This document shows positions 45,224-56,945 of a stretch of 64,000 nt of DNA, one piece after another. Numbering within the stretch: position 1 is the first letter of the stretch; each line of letters starts with the position of its first letter. This DNA comes from Ampullaceana balthica (Eukaryota; Mollusca; Gastropoda; Lymnaeidae): the NCBI GenBank assembly GCA_944989445.1, contig CALYLW010000327.1, positions 239,501 to 303,500 on the forward strand, read 5' to 3'. The position numbers and the translations under genes are program-made. The notes beneath the pieces were generated by a model. The model made no database searches. It saw only the letters and a list, made by a program, of their open reading frames with translations, and was not told the DNA's origin.

Positions 45224-45892
45224 TCATTGCCTACCTATGACTTCTTCTACCATTGAAGTTAAAATTTCTTTCAAGTTGTTAGCCAAGGCTTCTACATCTT
45301 GGTTGATAGTGGCCAATGCTACAAACTTGCCACCAACCTTGGCCTGGAATATCTCCGCAATTTCGGGGTCTTTTAGTTTGTCCAGATCAAAACAAATGTG
45401 CGGATTTCTTTTTCCTCCATTTAACTTCAGTTTCAGCTTAAGTCTAGTTAGGACAAGATTATGGTCACTTCCTATATCTGCACCAGGGAAAGACCTTGTT
45501 TGTGCTTTATTGATACTATATTTGAAACGCCTCTGCACAAGAATGTAATCAATTTGATTCTTGATTAAGCCTCCAGGTGATTGCCAGGTGATGGTTCTTG
45601 ATTGCTTGTGTGAATACAGGGTATTAGCGAGTGTCAAGCAATGACTTTGTGGGAATTTGAGTAATCTCATTCCTCTATCATTTGTTTCAGTTTCACCCCT
45701 GCCGAATTTTCCAACTGTACCCGGCCATTGTTGGTACGCGTCAGGGCCAACCTTTGTGTTCCAGTCACCCATTATTATTAGAATGTCTTTTCTTGGTGTT
45801 CTCTTGATGACTCGTTCTATTTCCTCATAGAATTTCTCAAAATTGTCATCGCTGTGGTCGGAAGTTGGAGTGTACACCTGTATGATCATGAC
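45224..45892 (-). pseudogene. LINE A endonuclease domain, main part
   Basis: A continuous frame contains the endonuclease motifs MGDWNTKVGPD (catalytic Asp/Asn), NTLYSHKQSRTITWQSP, NQIDYILVQRR and ADIGSDHNLVLTRLKLK (SDH motif). It begins at VMIIQVYTPTSDHSDDN, where the solo LTR interrupts it. The N-terminal catalytic Glu is on the other side of the LTR. The domain is otherwise well preserved. Confidence 0.82.
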
Positions 45893-46972
45893 TGTTGAGG
45901 ACTGATGTCTATATGGTAATTAGACACCGAGTACCTAGGCTCTAGTTGTCTACGGTAATAATAATTAAAGGCTCTAGCCCCCAGTGTTAAGTATTAATAC
46001 CTATCTTAAACTGCAATACTTACACACATATAAATGACACTTAACACCTCTGTGTACAACAGAGAGAAATATTTATTTACATAGATAAAATATATATATA
46101 CAAAATGAAAAAGGTATAAAACATGTAGAATGTACACAATAATAATTCAGGTACAAAATATCTAAAATAAAGGTACGTTCACAATTGGATACTACATCCC
46201 TTGATTCGGCTCAGCTTCGCTATATACCTGCCGACCTCACACACTGTCTCAGGTAACGGGATCAGTCAGTGTTCCGCCTCACTGGTCAGCGATGCTTAAC
46301 CCACACATCGTCTGATAGGCCGATCAACACCACGCCCCTCAGTTACTCAATGACTGACAGCTGGCTCCAATGTTACTAACAGTATCTTCTCGTCCGGCTC
46401 AGGGTTGTCTTCCCACTTTTGCCTAGCACGTCTCCTGTCTGGTCTGCTCTAGGTTAGCTTGCCTAACCGCTATTCTCCGCTATGACCTACTATACTAGCT
46501 GGGAACAAACTTCTCAGCTAGGCTCCTCTAATCAAACAGTCACACCTCAGAACTCAATCTTATGGTGGTCTGTGACTTTGATCTTCTGAGAGAGAGAGGA
46601 CGCCTTAGAGTTTTGCTGGGGTATATATTGGGCTGCTCACCGCGTGGGTGGTGACCCGCTGTCCCAGATTACTAACCGTTACTATTGGCTATTCAACTGG
46701 GTGGCATGGGTCAGCGTGCAACTCTTAATTTGATTGGTCAGCCCTCATGTACCAATTCCTTTGCACGTGCTCGCATGCATACATTCAGGCGTCATCAGGC
46801 ACCTGACACGTGATCACATGTGACTTAAGTAGTTGTAGCGTCCTAATAAATTTCCCATGACCCATCAGATTATTCCAAAATCTTTGTCCACTCAAGGTCA
46901 GCGTCTGAACCCCTATCCCCCAATGGTTCTAAACTGAATGAGATTCTCAAACCATTATTAAGGTACTTAACA
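45893..46972 (-). mobile_element. Solo LTR inserted in LINE A, 5-bp target duplication
   Basis: 1080 bp begin TGTTGAGGAC and end GTACTTAACA on the plus strand, so TG...CA with short inverted ends. They are flanked by ATGAC at 45888-45892 and 46973-46977, an exact 5-bp duplication. Removing it restores the LINE A endonuclease frame. On the minus strand a TATATA box (about 46620) precedes an AATAAA signal (about 46085), giving the likely orientation. There is no internal coding region, so it is an LTR left by recombination of a Gypsy- or BEL-type element. Confidence 0.85.
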
Positions 46973-46977
46973 ATGAC

Positions 46978-47478
46978 ATTATGGGGTCTGGCACATATTC
47001 TTATGCTTATCAGTCGATTTGAAATTAGTGTGCAGCTAATGACTGATGCAAATATTTCCTTTCTGACAAGGAACGCTACGCCCTATTGATGTTTGGAGTC
47101 TCTGAACCAAATTTTATGTCCCTCCTCTGTTGATGTTTCACCAAACCCTGTCTAACAGACTTCAGCAAGTCCTATGATGTCCCAACTGTACCGTTGTAAT
47201 TCATGCGTTAGTTCTTTTACTTTTCCACACTGATACAGAGTTCTTACGTTCCAAGTGCCTAAATTTATCCCTTCTCTGGGAAGCCTAATTGGGTCGGTTC
47301 CAGAGTTATAATTAACGTCCAAATTCTGGTGAGTTGCAGTGAAGTGCGTGGTTGTTAATCCGTTCCTCGACCGATCCGGCATGGATATCTTTACCTGTTG
47401 TGTTTTCATGTTTCCTTTCTGTGGGCTTATAGACTTGGTGGCGCCCAGCTCCTCTCCAAGTCGTTGATTTTTTATCAA
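46978..47478 (-). pseudogene. LINE A endonuclease domain, N-terminal part
   Basis: The minus-strand frame includes INLGTWNVRTLYQCGKVKEL and SWDIIGLAEVC, with the conserved Asn and catalytic Glu. After a stop it continues in shifted frames through a GHKIWFRDSKHQ-like region and FLVRKEIFASVISCTLISNR to the LTR insertion. Upstream basic sequence near 47520 probably holds the original start. Confidence 0.75.
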
Positions 47479-47540
47479 GGTTTACTCCCCTAGCCTTTCT
47501 CGAGAGTGAGTATGACCGCAAGGCAGTGGAGGTTTGTAAA

Positions 47541-48194
47541 CAGAGTTTTCGTTCTCTTATATGAGCAGTCTTACATGGTTAATGATGTTCAACTGCCTGA
47601 CGCACGTGGTTTTAAAGCGCCAGTGGTCCGATTAAGATATATAAGAAACCGTTTAGCTAAATCTAAGGCTAATATATACTTGCATGAATAGGTAAACCTT
47701 AGATGACACCATTGTCTATGTATTTGGATGGAGATTTCATCTTATCTTTTAAAATTTCAACAATAAGAAGCCTCACTTTTGGATAACAAATTTAAAAAAT
47801 TAGATACGACCCGCGGCGTAGCATACGCGCAGACTTGCTTATCATAGATAGTGCAAAGAACGGTGGTCGGTGAGAGTACGGGCACAAAAGCAGCAAGAAG
47901 TAATGAAAAATAAAGTGAGTAAACGTGGAGACATGCGCACCGAGGTTGTTGTCCCCCCCCCCTTATTACTACCATCCCTTAAACATAAACTGTGATTGGC
48001 CGACCCTAGCGAGGGTTAGTCATGTTTAGGGTTGTTAATTGCGTGTTGTTGTTTTTTTTGGCAAACCGATTATGGATTATGTAACTCCGATTTTATACTG
48101 ATTATCGTTGTATAGCTGACTTCATAGGGGTGTACTTGATTTCGCCTGCGGCTCCGGCAAATCCGGAATCAAGCCATATTTACAAATCCGGCTT
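47541..48194. other. Intergenic stretch, no supported gene
   Basis: A 61-codon open frame at 47506-47691 (plus) overlaps the LINE A 5' region and has no recognisable features. A C-run lies at 47953. A CCGGCTCCGG-type motif at about 48126-48190 resembles 1610-1720 in the opposite sense. Confidence 0.45.
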
Positions 48195-48431
48195 TTAGTA
48201 TGTATTTAGTGTAAGGCTGGACTCTAATATCGTAACACATGTGAAGCCATTGAAAACGTCATTAAATAAATTGTAAACAATCAAATATGTAAGGGGAACT
48301 TTTATTTAAAGTTGCGCGTTTTTGATGTGACATCACATTTCTTAAACACCCCCCTTCCTCCTCGTCACACATCATCACAAATGCATGACTGACCTCCCCC
48401 TATGCACGTGACTTCATTTATTGACAGCCCC
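48195..48431 (+). mobile_element. P-family repeat, right-end fragment
   Basis: It contains GTATGTATTTAGTGTAAGGC, AACGTCATTAAATAAATTGT, a decayed TGTGACATCACATTTCTT motif and the end CACGTGACTTCATTTATTGA CAGCCCC. The left half is missing or replaced. Confidence 0.6.
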
Positions 48432-48448
48432 TTAGGCAAAAGTATATA

Positions 48449-48735
48449 GGACGCCGTGGTCGAGTGGCAGCGCACTGGACTGTCGTACCGATGGTCACAG
48501 GTTCGAATCCGTGTGAAGGCAAGTGTTTGTTCCCGGGGCCTAGGGCGTCCCTGAGTCACCCCGCTCCGAATGGGTACCTAACACTACATGTAGTTAGGCG
48601 GCTGGGTAATGCGTGGAACCCACAAAGCCGTGTCCTGTGAAAGCTGCATCACTTGCCAACAGATCATCTGTCATGGTCTGTGGACGCAACTATCTTCTGC
48701 ATAGAAGGAGCGTCTGTATAGATAAGATAAGAAGA
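48449..48735 (+). mobile_element. tRNA-derived SINE, full-length copy
   Basis: The head GGACGCCGTGGTCGAGTGG carries an A box (TGGTCGAGTGG, 48457-48467). The B box GGTTCGAATCC is at 48500-48510, at the spacing expected of a tRNA-type polymerase III promoter. The unrelated body holds the palindrome ACTACATGTAGT and AATGCGTGGAACCCACAAAG. The tail TGGACGCAACTATCTTCTGC, ATAGAAGGAGCGTCTGTATA and GATAAGATAAGAAGATAG is shared with LINE B. It is 287 bp long and lies 0.6 kb upstream of TMEM127. It is not a functional tRNA because the 3' stem and aminoacyl end are replaced. Confidence 0.88.
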
Positions 48736-48739
48736 TAGT

Positions 48740-49336
48740 TTGAAACAAATTACCACCTTTTAAAGAATTCTTGCATGTTCAGTAGCCTCAACAATATTTA
48801 CTTTAAATATTTTTTTGGGGTACCCCACTGCTACAACTGTTTTGCCAGGGGCAGCCTTTAAGGTAATATGCTTATGGCTGCTACCCTTGTGGACTCTGCC
48901 CTTTTGGGCTCTATAATAAACAAATAGAGTTTTGGGTTTTTTTTTAGTGGCAACATATTATTCTGCAGCCTCTTTTTTCATACCCTTTTGAGTAATACCA
49001 TTGCGGTATTTTTGATTATGTCAATCTTAGTTGAAATTTGAAAGTAAATTTTGCATGTTTTATCTAAATATTATTGCACATTTAAGAAATCATGCGTTCG
49101 TGTGACAAATTCAAAATATACTCAAATTAAAAGTAAAAATTTATTATTCATAATTGAAAATAAATAAAAATAATACGTAGTCTTTAAAAATGTCAATAAA
49201 ATCATTCGCTTATTTCCCTTAAATCTCCATTTTCTCACCCTTGAAAATTCTTTCTTTAAAAATACTTTTTTAACTTAAATTATTCAGCTACACCAAAACA
49301 TATACTGCAAGCTGATACTGTTAAAATCCTGTGAAG
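48740..49336 (+). promoter_or_regulatory. Upstream region of TMEM127
   Basis: AT-rich sequence precedes the first recognised coding exon. An in-frame stop at 49322 precedes the ATG at 49337, so the coding start is probably in this exon unless a splice acceptor lies between. No clear TATA box or CpG-rich promoter is visible. A 5' non-coding exon may exist further upstream. Confidence 0.35.
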
Positions 49337-50684
49337 ATGTCACTCATAGATTCAGATGTATCACCTCGACAAATATCCCAGGATGTCAGACTAAATCAGC
49401 AGCAACAGGCTTCTTCACTTCCACCTCCGGTAGTGGACCCAGGTTCAAGCCGTCCTAGCAGAACATCTAGCACATCGAGAGACTCTGGTAGTCGAACGAG
49501 AAGTTCGAGAAGAAATCATGGTCATCATAGTAGATCTTCCAGCAGTCGACCCAGGAGTAGACACAGGCACTCTAGTAGACATAATGATCGTTACAGTACC
49601 AGAATGTATTTTAAGCACAAGGAACGCAATTTTGCAGCTGCATTATTCAGTATGATAACAATTGTTTTGTTATGCACTTCACTTGAACCAGACTGGATAT
49701 TTCTTACTGTAAGTTTTATTAATAAGATTTATTACATTATGAATGAAAATTGATATTTGATTACATAAGTTTGTGTTTGTCTAGAGGAAGCTTAGCATGG
49801 AGAAATTAAAGAACTTGGTTTTGTTATTAAATAATATTCTGTCTGTTATCCTAAAGGGGCTGTCCATAAAGTATGTCACGTTCCAGAGGGGGGAGGGGTG
49901 TAAGAAAGTGTGACAGGGGGGTCCGGCAATGTGTGACGTCACGGTGTTTTATGTTAAATTTTAACTATTTTGTTAATAAAAAACAAAAATTTTGTTCGAA
50001 AGTGTGATGTGCTTTAGGGGGGGGGGTCCAAGATTTGTGACCGGGGGGGGGGTTAAAAATGGTCAAAAATAGCGTGACATACTTTATGGACGGCCCCAAA
50101 GTAAAACATTCATTTGGTATTTAATCAACAGGGAGGTGGATGTCGCTTACTTCCCAAATCTGCTGGAAGTTTAAAACAGTTGAGCACAACTCAGTTTTTC
50201 TATAATGGCCACTTTTATAAAAATTATCCTAACACAGGCCTGGAAGACATAGTTTACAAGTTTGGTCCTGGATCTAATGACAGTAAGCATTTCAATTTTC
50301 AATGATTTTATAAATTTTATGTGTGCTTTCAATTTGAAAATTTAGAGACTTAAAGATTAAAATGATAAATATAAAAATACTTAGGTAACACAATTAATAG
50401 TATTTATTTTAATTTTTAACATGCTTATTTTTAATTCACATTTAAAAGTAAAATGAATAATTGAGAGAATTTCTTCAAAAGTTGCAGTTGCTATGAGATG
50501 CTACAAATTATATTCATTTTTTAAATCACATTTTTTATTCTTCTTTTTTTGTAAGGAACAGGATTATCACTCTCAGTTCATTTTTGACCACTAATATTTT
50601 TTTGCTCAATTCACCCAGTTAGATTAGATTTTTATATCATTTTTTCCCTTCAAATTAGCAATTGTAATCCACATTTTACAGAGG

Positions 50685-50715
<31 letters not shown>

Positions 50716-51938
50716 TATATATATACACACATATATACACACACACATATATATACACACACATATGTTAATGTTTCCTGTTGAATAATTTAAACCCTTC
50801 TTGTAGTGAATAAAATATGGGTAACATTAGAACAATAAATACTACCCACAAATTGAATGAAGTAAACTCAATCTTTATTTTGAATTCTTCTTCAGTTATG
50901 GTGAACTGTGTGACTTACCCAACGGTGTTGTTGTTTAAAACAAGTATAGCCTTTGTTTTTATTGCCATAGTATGTAGCATGGCAGCATTTCTTCTTGATT
51001 TGATTGGTCCAAACTATCGACTTCTTAAGTTGTTGAGGAGAAATGCGATTTTTAATATCCTTACAGGTAATCCTCTTGTGAACACCTTTAGTTGTTAATA
51101 TGTTCATGTTTCTTTTTTTGTCAGAGTACTGAGCTAATTTTTTGTTTTCTCGGACCTAACTATTTTCTTACTACATGTATTGAGGTACTGCCAGACATAA
51201 TTTAAATCCTAATCTATATTTTCTGAGATTATAATCGTCTAACTACTATAAGACATTTTTATTTTTTAATACGAAATTCAAATTAACATGGTAAATCTCT
51301 GTTGCTTGCTTAAAATAATCTATTCTTCAATTTTAGTAAGTTTTTTGTGTGCTATATATTGAGAATCATTGTGTTAATAAAAAAAAATACTCTTGATGGA
51401 TTAAAAATAAAAAGTCATCACGAATATTTTAATTGAGTCTTTTGGTGAAATTTAGAAACCAAATAATTTTTTATAGAGGTATCTTAGATGTAAACAAATG
51501 TTTGGAATAAAATATTTAGTGGATCGCACAAAGAAATACTTGAAATAACTTATTTGAAAGTGATTTTTTGATTTTATTATGGTTTTTCTTTTTATATTTA
51601 AAACAGTTGTTTTGTGCGTTACCATCAATCTGTTCGCTTACTGGATTACAACAGCTATAGAAAAGCTCCAGTCTTCCTCTCGTCTGCATGATGGCAGTAA
51701 AGTGCAGGTGACATTCGATGTAAGCTTCTATCTAGTGACTGCTGCAGGTGGATTATCAGTGTTAGCCACTGCCTGTAATTGTTTGCGAAGACATGCAATT
51801 TATGAATCAACTGAACCTTCTCGAAATCCAGATTACTTATACTTTGATGATACTGAAGCTTTAATACCACCACCATCTCCTAGTGCAGATGTTGCTTCAC
51901 TCTCTAATTTTCCCCCACCACCAGCTTATACACCGTAG
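49337..51938 (+). CDS. TMEM127: TMEM127, four-pass transmembrane protein (four coding exons)
   Basis: Coding exons are 49337-49708, 50132-50282, 50896-51066 and 51607-51938. All junctions are GT/AG with consistent phase (0, 1, 1), giving 341 residues. In vertebrates TMEM127 is an endosomal/lysosomal and plasma-membrane protein that restrains mTOR signalling and promotes turnover of surface receptors. Visible landmarks: a Ser/Arg-rich cytosolic N-terminus (residues ~35-90), TM1 (~98-122, ending EPDWIF), an extracellular loop with GGGC, and TM2 (~186-208, SMAAFLLDLIGPNY). TM3 spans ~224-246 and TM4 ~266-287 (VTFDVSFYLVTAAGGLSVLA). The C-terminal tail has an acidic dileucine-like DDTEALI and ends PPPPAYTP, a PPxY motif. 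These C-terminal features match the human protein. The human protein is 238 residues; the extra length is mostly the N-terminal basic/Ser extension. Intron 1 contains a P-family element and intron 2 a TA/CA microsatellite. Confidence 0.93.
49856..50097 (+). mobile_element. P-family element in TMEM127 intron 1
   Basis: The left end GGGGCTGTCCATAAAGTATG and the right end AGCGTGACATACTTTATGGA CGGCCCC bound 242 bp. AAA lies on both outer sides, a possible 3-bp duplication. It holds one TGACGTCA at 49934-49941. Its right end is only 34 bp from the exon 2 acceptor, where the branch point and polypyrimidine tract of that intron must lie. Confidence 0.85.
50684..50766 (+). repeat. (TA)n/(CA)n microsatellite in TMEM127 intron 2
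   Basis: Alternating AT and AC dinucleotide runs extend for about 83 bp, 130 bp upstream of the exon 3 acceptor. Confidence 0.95.
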
Positions 51939-52217
51939 TAAATTTCATTGCAGGTAAAACCATCTGTATATATCCATTTATTAATCTTTTTATTGCTTGG
52001 TTTTGTGAGAGGTTAAGTTTGCATTGTTGCATCTTGTTGGATTCAAATAGTGCATACCAAAAATTGAAAGTGTTTGTTCCAATTTGTTATTATTTATCAT
52101 ATTTGTAATTTTTTTTTATTGTTAAAAGATTTCAAAAGTTTGATTTATACACTTTATATACAGAATATTGAGGGTTTTTTTATGATTAGCTGCAGTATGT
52201 GTACAATGTAAAGCAAC

Positions 52218-52223
52218 AATAAA
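52218..52223 (+). terminator. Candidate polyadenylation signal of TMEM127
   Basis: AATAAA lies 280 bases after the stop codon. Further AATAAA hexamers occur at about 52444 and 52489, so alternative 3' ends are possible. Without transcripts I cannot choose. Confidence 0.4.
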
Positions 52224-55200
52224 TATTTAATCATATTAGTTTTGTGTACATAATATGTAATCATTCTTTTGATTTTAAAGTTAACTTATAAGTGTTGTTG
52301 CTATCATGTTGATATTTATGGCCATACTACAACACCCCTTTGGAAGTTATAAGGGTTATTTCATTTTTTTATCTTGCTCTGCACCAGTAACTTCTTCTTT
52401 ATAAGAAGTGAGAATAAATTTTGTTTTCTTTATAAATTATGTAAATAAATATACTGCACTTGTGTTAGCAGAGATTTTGTTCATTTAAAATAAAAGATTC
52501 CTGAATGTCAAAATAAGTATTTCCCTGTGATGCGTAATAACTTTTTGGGATAGCGGGTGTATATGGTATAATACTCTAAATAATAAAAAAATTATTTAAG
52601 ATAATTGTTAAATCTAAATTTATTCCCTGATCCCCTTGATATTATATCATTAATTTTATCACATTTTTTAAAAAAAAACTCTTAGCTTGATTGACCTCTT
52701 TTTGTGTATTTTATATACATGTAGTTAGGTTTTAGTATATAAAGAAAGAGAAAGTTTAAACGATTGTTAATGAAGTAATGAAATAATTTGTAAAGTATAA
52801 AACTATTTTTAAGATAAATTATCACAATTATGTAGGAACCATTGTCTTTCAATTATTTGTTCTTACCTGAATTAGATCTAAATAAAAATTTATTTTAATC
52901 TTACAAGACTAAGAGAATGATGGCAGTGCCTTTCCTATATCTAGATCCAATCATAGGAAACTCATGAACATGCCAAATTAGTTATTGTATCTATATTTGA
53001 AATGGTGCACACAAGTTTTTCATGTGTAGATTCAATGACTAACTATAAGATTTATTAATTTGAATATTTTATTTTTAAATTTGAAATATATTTCCTGTGT
53101 GGGAAATACTTTGGACATTTAAGCGTAAATCATACCATCCTGGGGTGCATTAAGTTATCAAAATTGGCACAAACCAGTCTTCTCTATTCACTTATTTGAC
53201 CTGTTTGCAACATAGCTTAGTAAATATGTACTTAAAATGTGTAAAATATATACCATACTTTCATGTATATAAGATGCATGTTATCATACATAGTTTTACA
53301 TACTCCACACCTAGGGAACGACTTAAATTTGGGTGCATCTTTAAATAAAATCATCAAAACCTGCTAACTGCATAGATCAGGCATTTATTGGTCCATGTTT
53401 TGTACTAATCCCACTTGCTGGAGACTTGGCCTAGCAGATCAATGGTGTATATATTTCTAAAATCTAGGTTCAAGGTATTCAATCCATCTGCAATTGGCCT
53501 ACCGGCAGAAAAGAAGAAACAATAATCGAGGTTCTGCCTCGGACAATTCTTTGATCGAAACTAGAAATGCCTTGTTTACATTTAATGGCTTATGAAACTT
53601 GACAAATTTTCATTTATGATATAAATTGCTTAGTGCGGCAGATGGCTGGGCTGTGTATCTTGTGTAATTTTTGTTTAAGCAATTCGTTAAAACCCACCTC
53701 TTATATATGGGTGTGTCTACTATGCGTGTGAATACATTTTGTTTTATTTATTTGTTGTACTGAATATACTGTTCCGAATGTTAACTATGTATTTTTAATG
53801 TTAGTGTTGTGTACCCTTGACTAGGAGTACCCAATATTTGTGTTTCAAGAAACCTATAATATATATAAAAATTGAAACTAGCATTAAATTCAAAAAAAGA
53901 GAGAGCATTATAAAAGCTTACGATATGTAACAACTAAACAAATAAAAATGATTGTTCTGGCTCTCCTCTACCCCCAATCATGTCCTTGCCTGGTTTAGAA
54001 CCCCTGATTTAAAAAAAATAATATTTTGTTTACTCTCTATGCTAAAAGCAACAAGATCAGTTTGTTGCATCTTGAACTTGCAAAAACGTGTTATGCCTCT
54101 GTTTATCTTGAAAAACATTACTAATGTCAAAATATGGATGAAAAAAACAAGGCAGAAATCAAACATGTCTTTTATTTTAATGCTTGTTAAATTCATGTTG
54201 ACAGTTGAAATTAAATAACTTTTAATAAATCCATCACAGTTATATAGAATCATTTTCAAGCATGTTCTCATTGTCTTCACATGAATGTTTGAAGAAAAAA
54301 AACAACGGAAAGTGGATCAACTGTCAGAGAAATTGATATATATTTCTTAAACTTACATAGATATTTTAAAATTAAACAATGATCAATGTTATAATAAATT
54401 TTTGAGAAGTAATTATTGTTTTAAGATACTTTTCAAATTAACCTAGCTGATTTGACTTACAGCCCTTAACTTAAATACAGAAAATCTAGATTAAGGTCAC
54501 AATATCAATTATAGTATGGAAATATAACATATTTTATAAATGGTATGATTTTAAAATACATTTTTTAAAATTTCTTTACTTAAATTTTTATTGTATTCAT
54601 CTCATTTGAGCTTTGACAAAAATTATTAAAATACTAATTGTCTCAAGTAATGTATTATTTTAATTACATTACCACTTTAGATTGCAAGAAGTTGAATGTT
54701 TTCCTAAAAGCAAAGAAAAACCAACAAAATAATGGTGAATTTTCCCCCAATGAATGTATTTGTATGATCATGTAGAGTTTCTTATTCTTTAGCATCAATC
54801 TCAATATTTTGAAATATATAAAATTTAGAAAGTTTTTTTCAACAGACCAAACATATCTCCATCCGAACATAAGATAATTAACATTTTTAAAAATGGCATG
54901 ACACTAAACATTATTTCTACACATCAGCGGCTTTATAATTGAAGTGACACACTTGTGAAAGTGAGGTATAAAAATGAGAATAAGCAGAAATTTATTTTCT
55001 AATATATTAATTTTCATTTACTGGAGACTGACAAAAAGTTAAAAATATATCTATAGCCAATTTTTTTTCTCTGTCAGAAAACTATGTTATGTAACAGTAG
55101 TACATGGTTATATTTTTTATTGGCCAAAGATTTTTTCAAAAACTTGATAATTCCCAAAATAGATGGGTGCAGGAGGGAAATTTTTAAAAAGCTTTTTTTT

Positions 55201-56945
55201 AAAAAAAAAGCTACCTACTATAACTGGCAGAAACTGCTCTATGACATAACAGACCTTATAAAACAGGGTATGAGTAAGCCTGACTGAAAAAAAATCACAG
55301 CAAAACACATATGGGCAAAGGGGTTGGAAGAAATTAAAAATAGAAAACTTAGCTGTGATAGTTTGATCCAGGTAGACAACCAGAAAAGTGGTTGATGTAC
55401 ACTTGAATTATACTATTGCAGCTAAGATGTCCATTTTGTAACTTTATTTTGTTTAACTGCTGAGGAAGGCTGTTTGATGATACTTTCATTGTCTTTTTTT
55501 TTCAGTCTTACCCATTCACTGGTTAATAGTAATAATAGCTTCCATTCTACCAAGCCTGATTGCAGACTCACTCCATTATGGTTTATGATATATCGGAGTT
55601 ACCTTTCAAAGTTCAATGGGCTAGTGGCATGATAGAAATTAAGTTTTTGAAGAAGAAAAAATGGTTGTCATAGAATCCAAAAACCATTTTTCAAAACTTG
55701 GTATAGCATTGTTTTAATCATTAGAGCTTATTTTTAGAATATATTTTAAAATGCATAAAAAATCTTAATAGAAAAGTAAGATTTCATACATTTTGTATTA
55801 TAATGGTATTTAAAAGGTATTCAAAACATTAAAAGGTTTGAATATACATTGAACATACTAATCTATTAAGAACATGTGAAGATTAAGCAATATTTCTGAT
55901 TTTTAAAAACTGTTAAGTCCATTTTTTGAATGGCATAATCCAACAATTGATTTGATTTTCCCATAAATTCTTTTAACGTAGCTTAACACAAAAAAAACTT
56001 TTAAAGACAGGTCACCATGATATATATTTAAAATTTATAATATGCTATAAAAATGTCTAGGGAAAAAATGGGGGGGGGGAGTGATTGATAATAATAAATT
56101 TTATTTTAAAAACTTTTCAATACAGTGTAAGGTAAAAAGTGTAATACTTTTTACAAATTTATATTATAAATGTTAAAGCTTTTTTTTTATATTGCATTGA
56201 TTCTGGTTAAAAAAACAACACAATTTCTAGTATTCTTTATGAAGCTTTTAATTTTTTTTTGGTAGGAATTGGTAAACAGCGACATTGGCTAAAAGAACTA
56301 TACATCTATTCCCTGAGATACTTTAAATTTAAATTTAGTTTCAATTTAGTAAGATTTGCTCAATTTTTAAAAATATAAATGTGCTTTCTAAATATAAAAG
56401 AAATATTTGCTTGATCATGCAGTTCTCAAATTGAATAAGAAAATTACATCACAGGTTTGAGTTATGTACAGTCACCTAATATGCTTCATCATTTATACAC
56501 ATGTAATGTTGTTCTAATATCTTTACACAGGTGCTTATTTGTAATTAATAACAATGGAGACAGTGATCAAGTCACAAAACAAAACTTAAGGTATATAAAT
56601 GCCCCTCTGAGATAAAACTTCTGAAATGCAAATAATTATATCATCGCTGAGTGTTTCTTGACTGAGTGTATAAATAAAGAAAAAAAGTCCATTGATATTA
56701 ATTGCCACAGGTATTTACTTAGCATAAACTGTAAGAATTAGAGATATAAAAAACTACTTCACTTGCCATTATTATTAAATTCAAAGCTAAAATAAGATCG
56801 TGGGCATTTTGGTAAACTGGACACAGCTTTTTTCTGAGGTTACATGTTACATTTTTTAAAAATTATCTCTGAGCTAAAGTGTTTAAAGTATTGTCCGCTA
56901 CTGTGATTTAGATTAGTTTTTAACTGAAAGATTGGCAGAGGCAAA
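52224..56945. other. Intergenic region between convergent genes TMEM127 and MARCHF5
   Basis: AT-rich sequence lies between the two gene 3' ends. It probably contains the 3' UTRs of both genes. Small open frames (for example 53952-54218 plus, 54664-54870 minus) show no recognisable domain. CTGAGGAAGGCTGTTTGA at about 55459 echoes 21070. In contrast to the left half of the window, no clear transposon was found here. Confidence 0.55.

Larger units (their letters stand above)
40530..47540 (-). mobile_element. LINE A: RTE-like non-LTR retrotransposon carrying two insertions
   Basis: One element runs from a 5' region near 47540 to a 3' end near 40530 (TGATGATG-type tail). It is interrupted by LINE D and its contents at 41801-44880 and by a solo LTR at 45893-46972. 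Removing these leaves about 2.9 kb encoding an apurinic-type endonuclease, a linker and reverse transcriptase in the correct order. The protein style (GTWNVRTL start, FADDIDLLGG) matches proteins often annotated 'craniofacial development protein 2-like' in mollusc genomes, which are RTE-type LINEs. Confidence 0.8.

Noticed and set aside
47506..47691. 61-codon open frame on the plus strand
   Set aside because: It overlaps the antisense 5' end of LINE A, has no recognisable motif and looks like chance.
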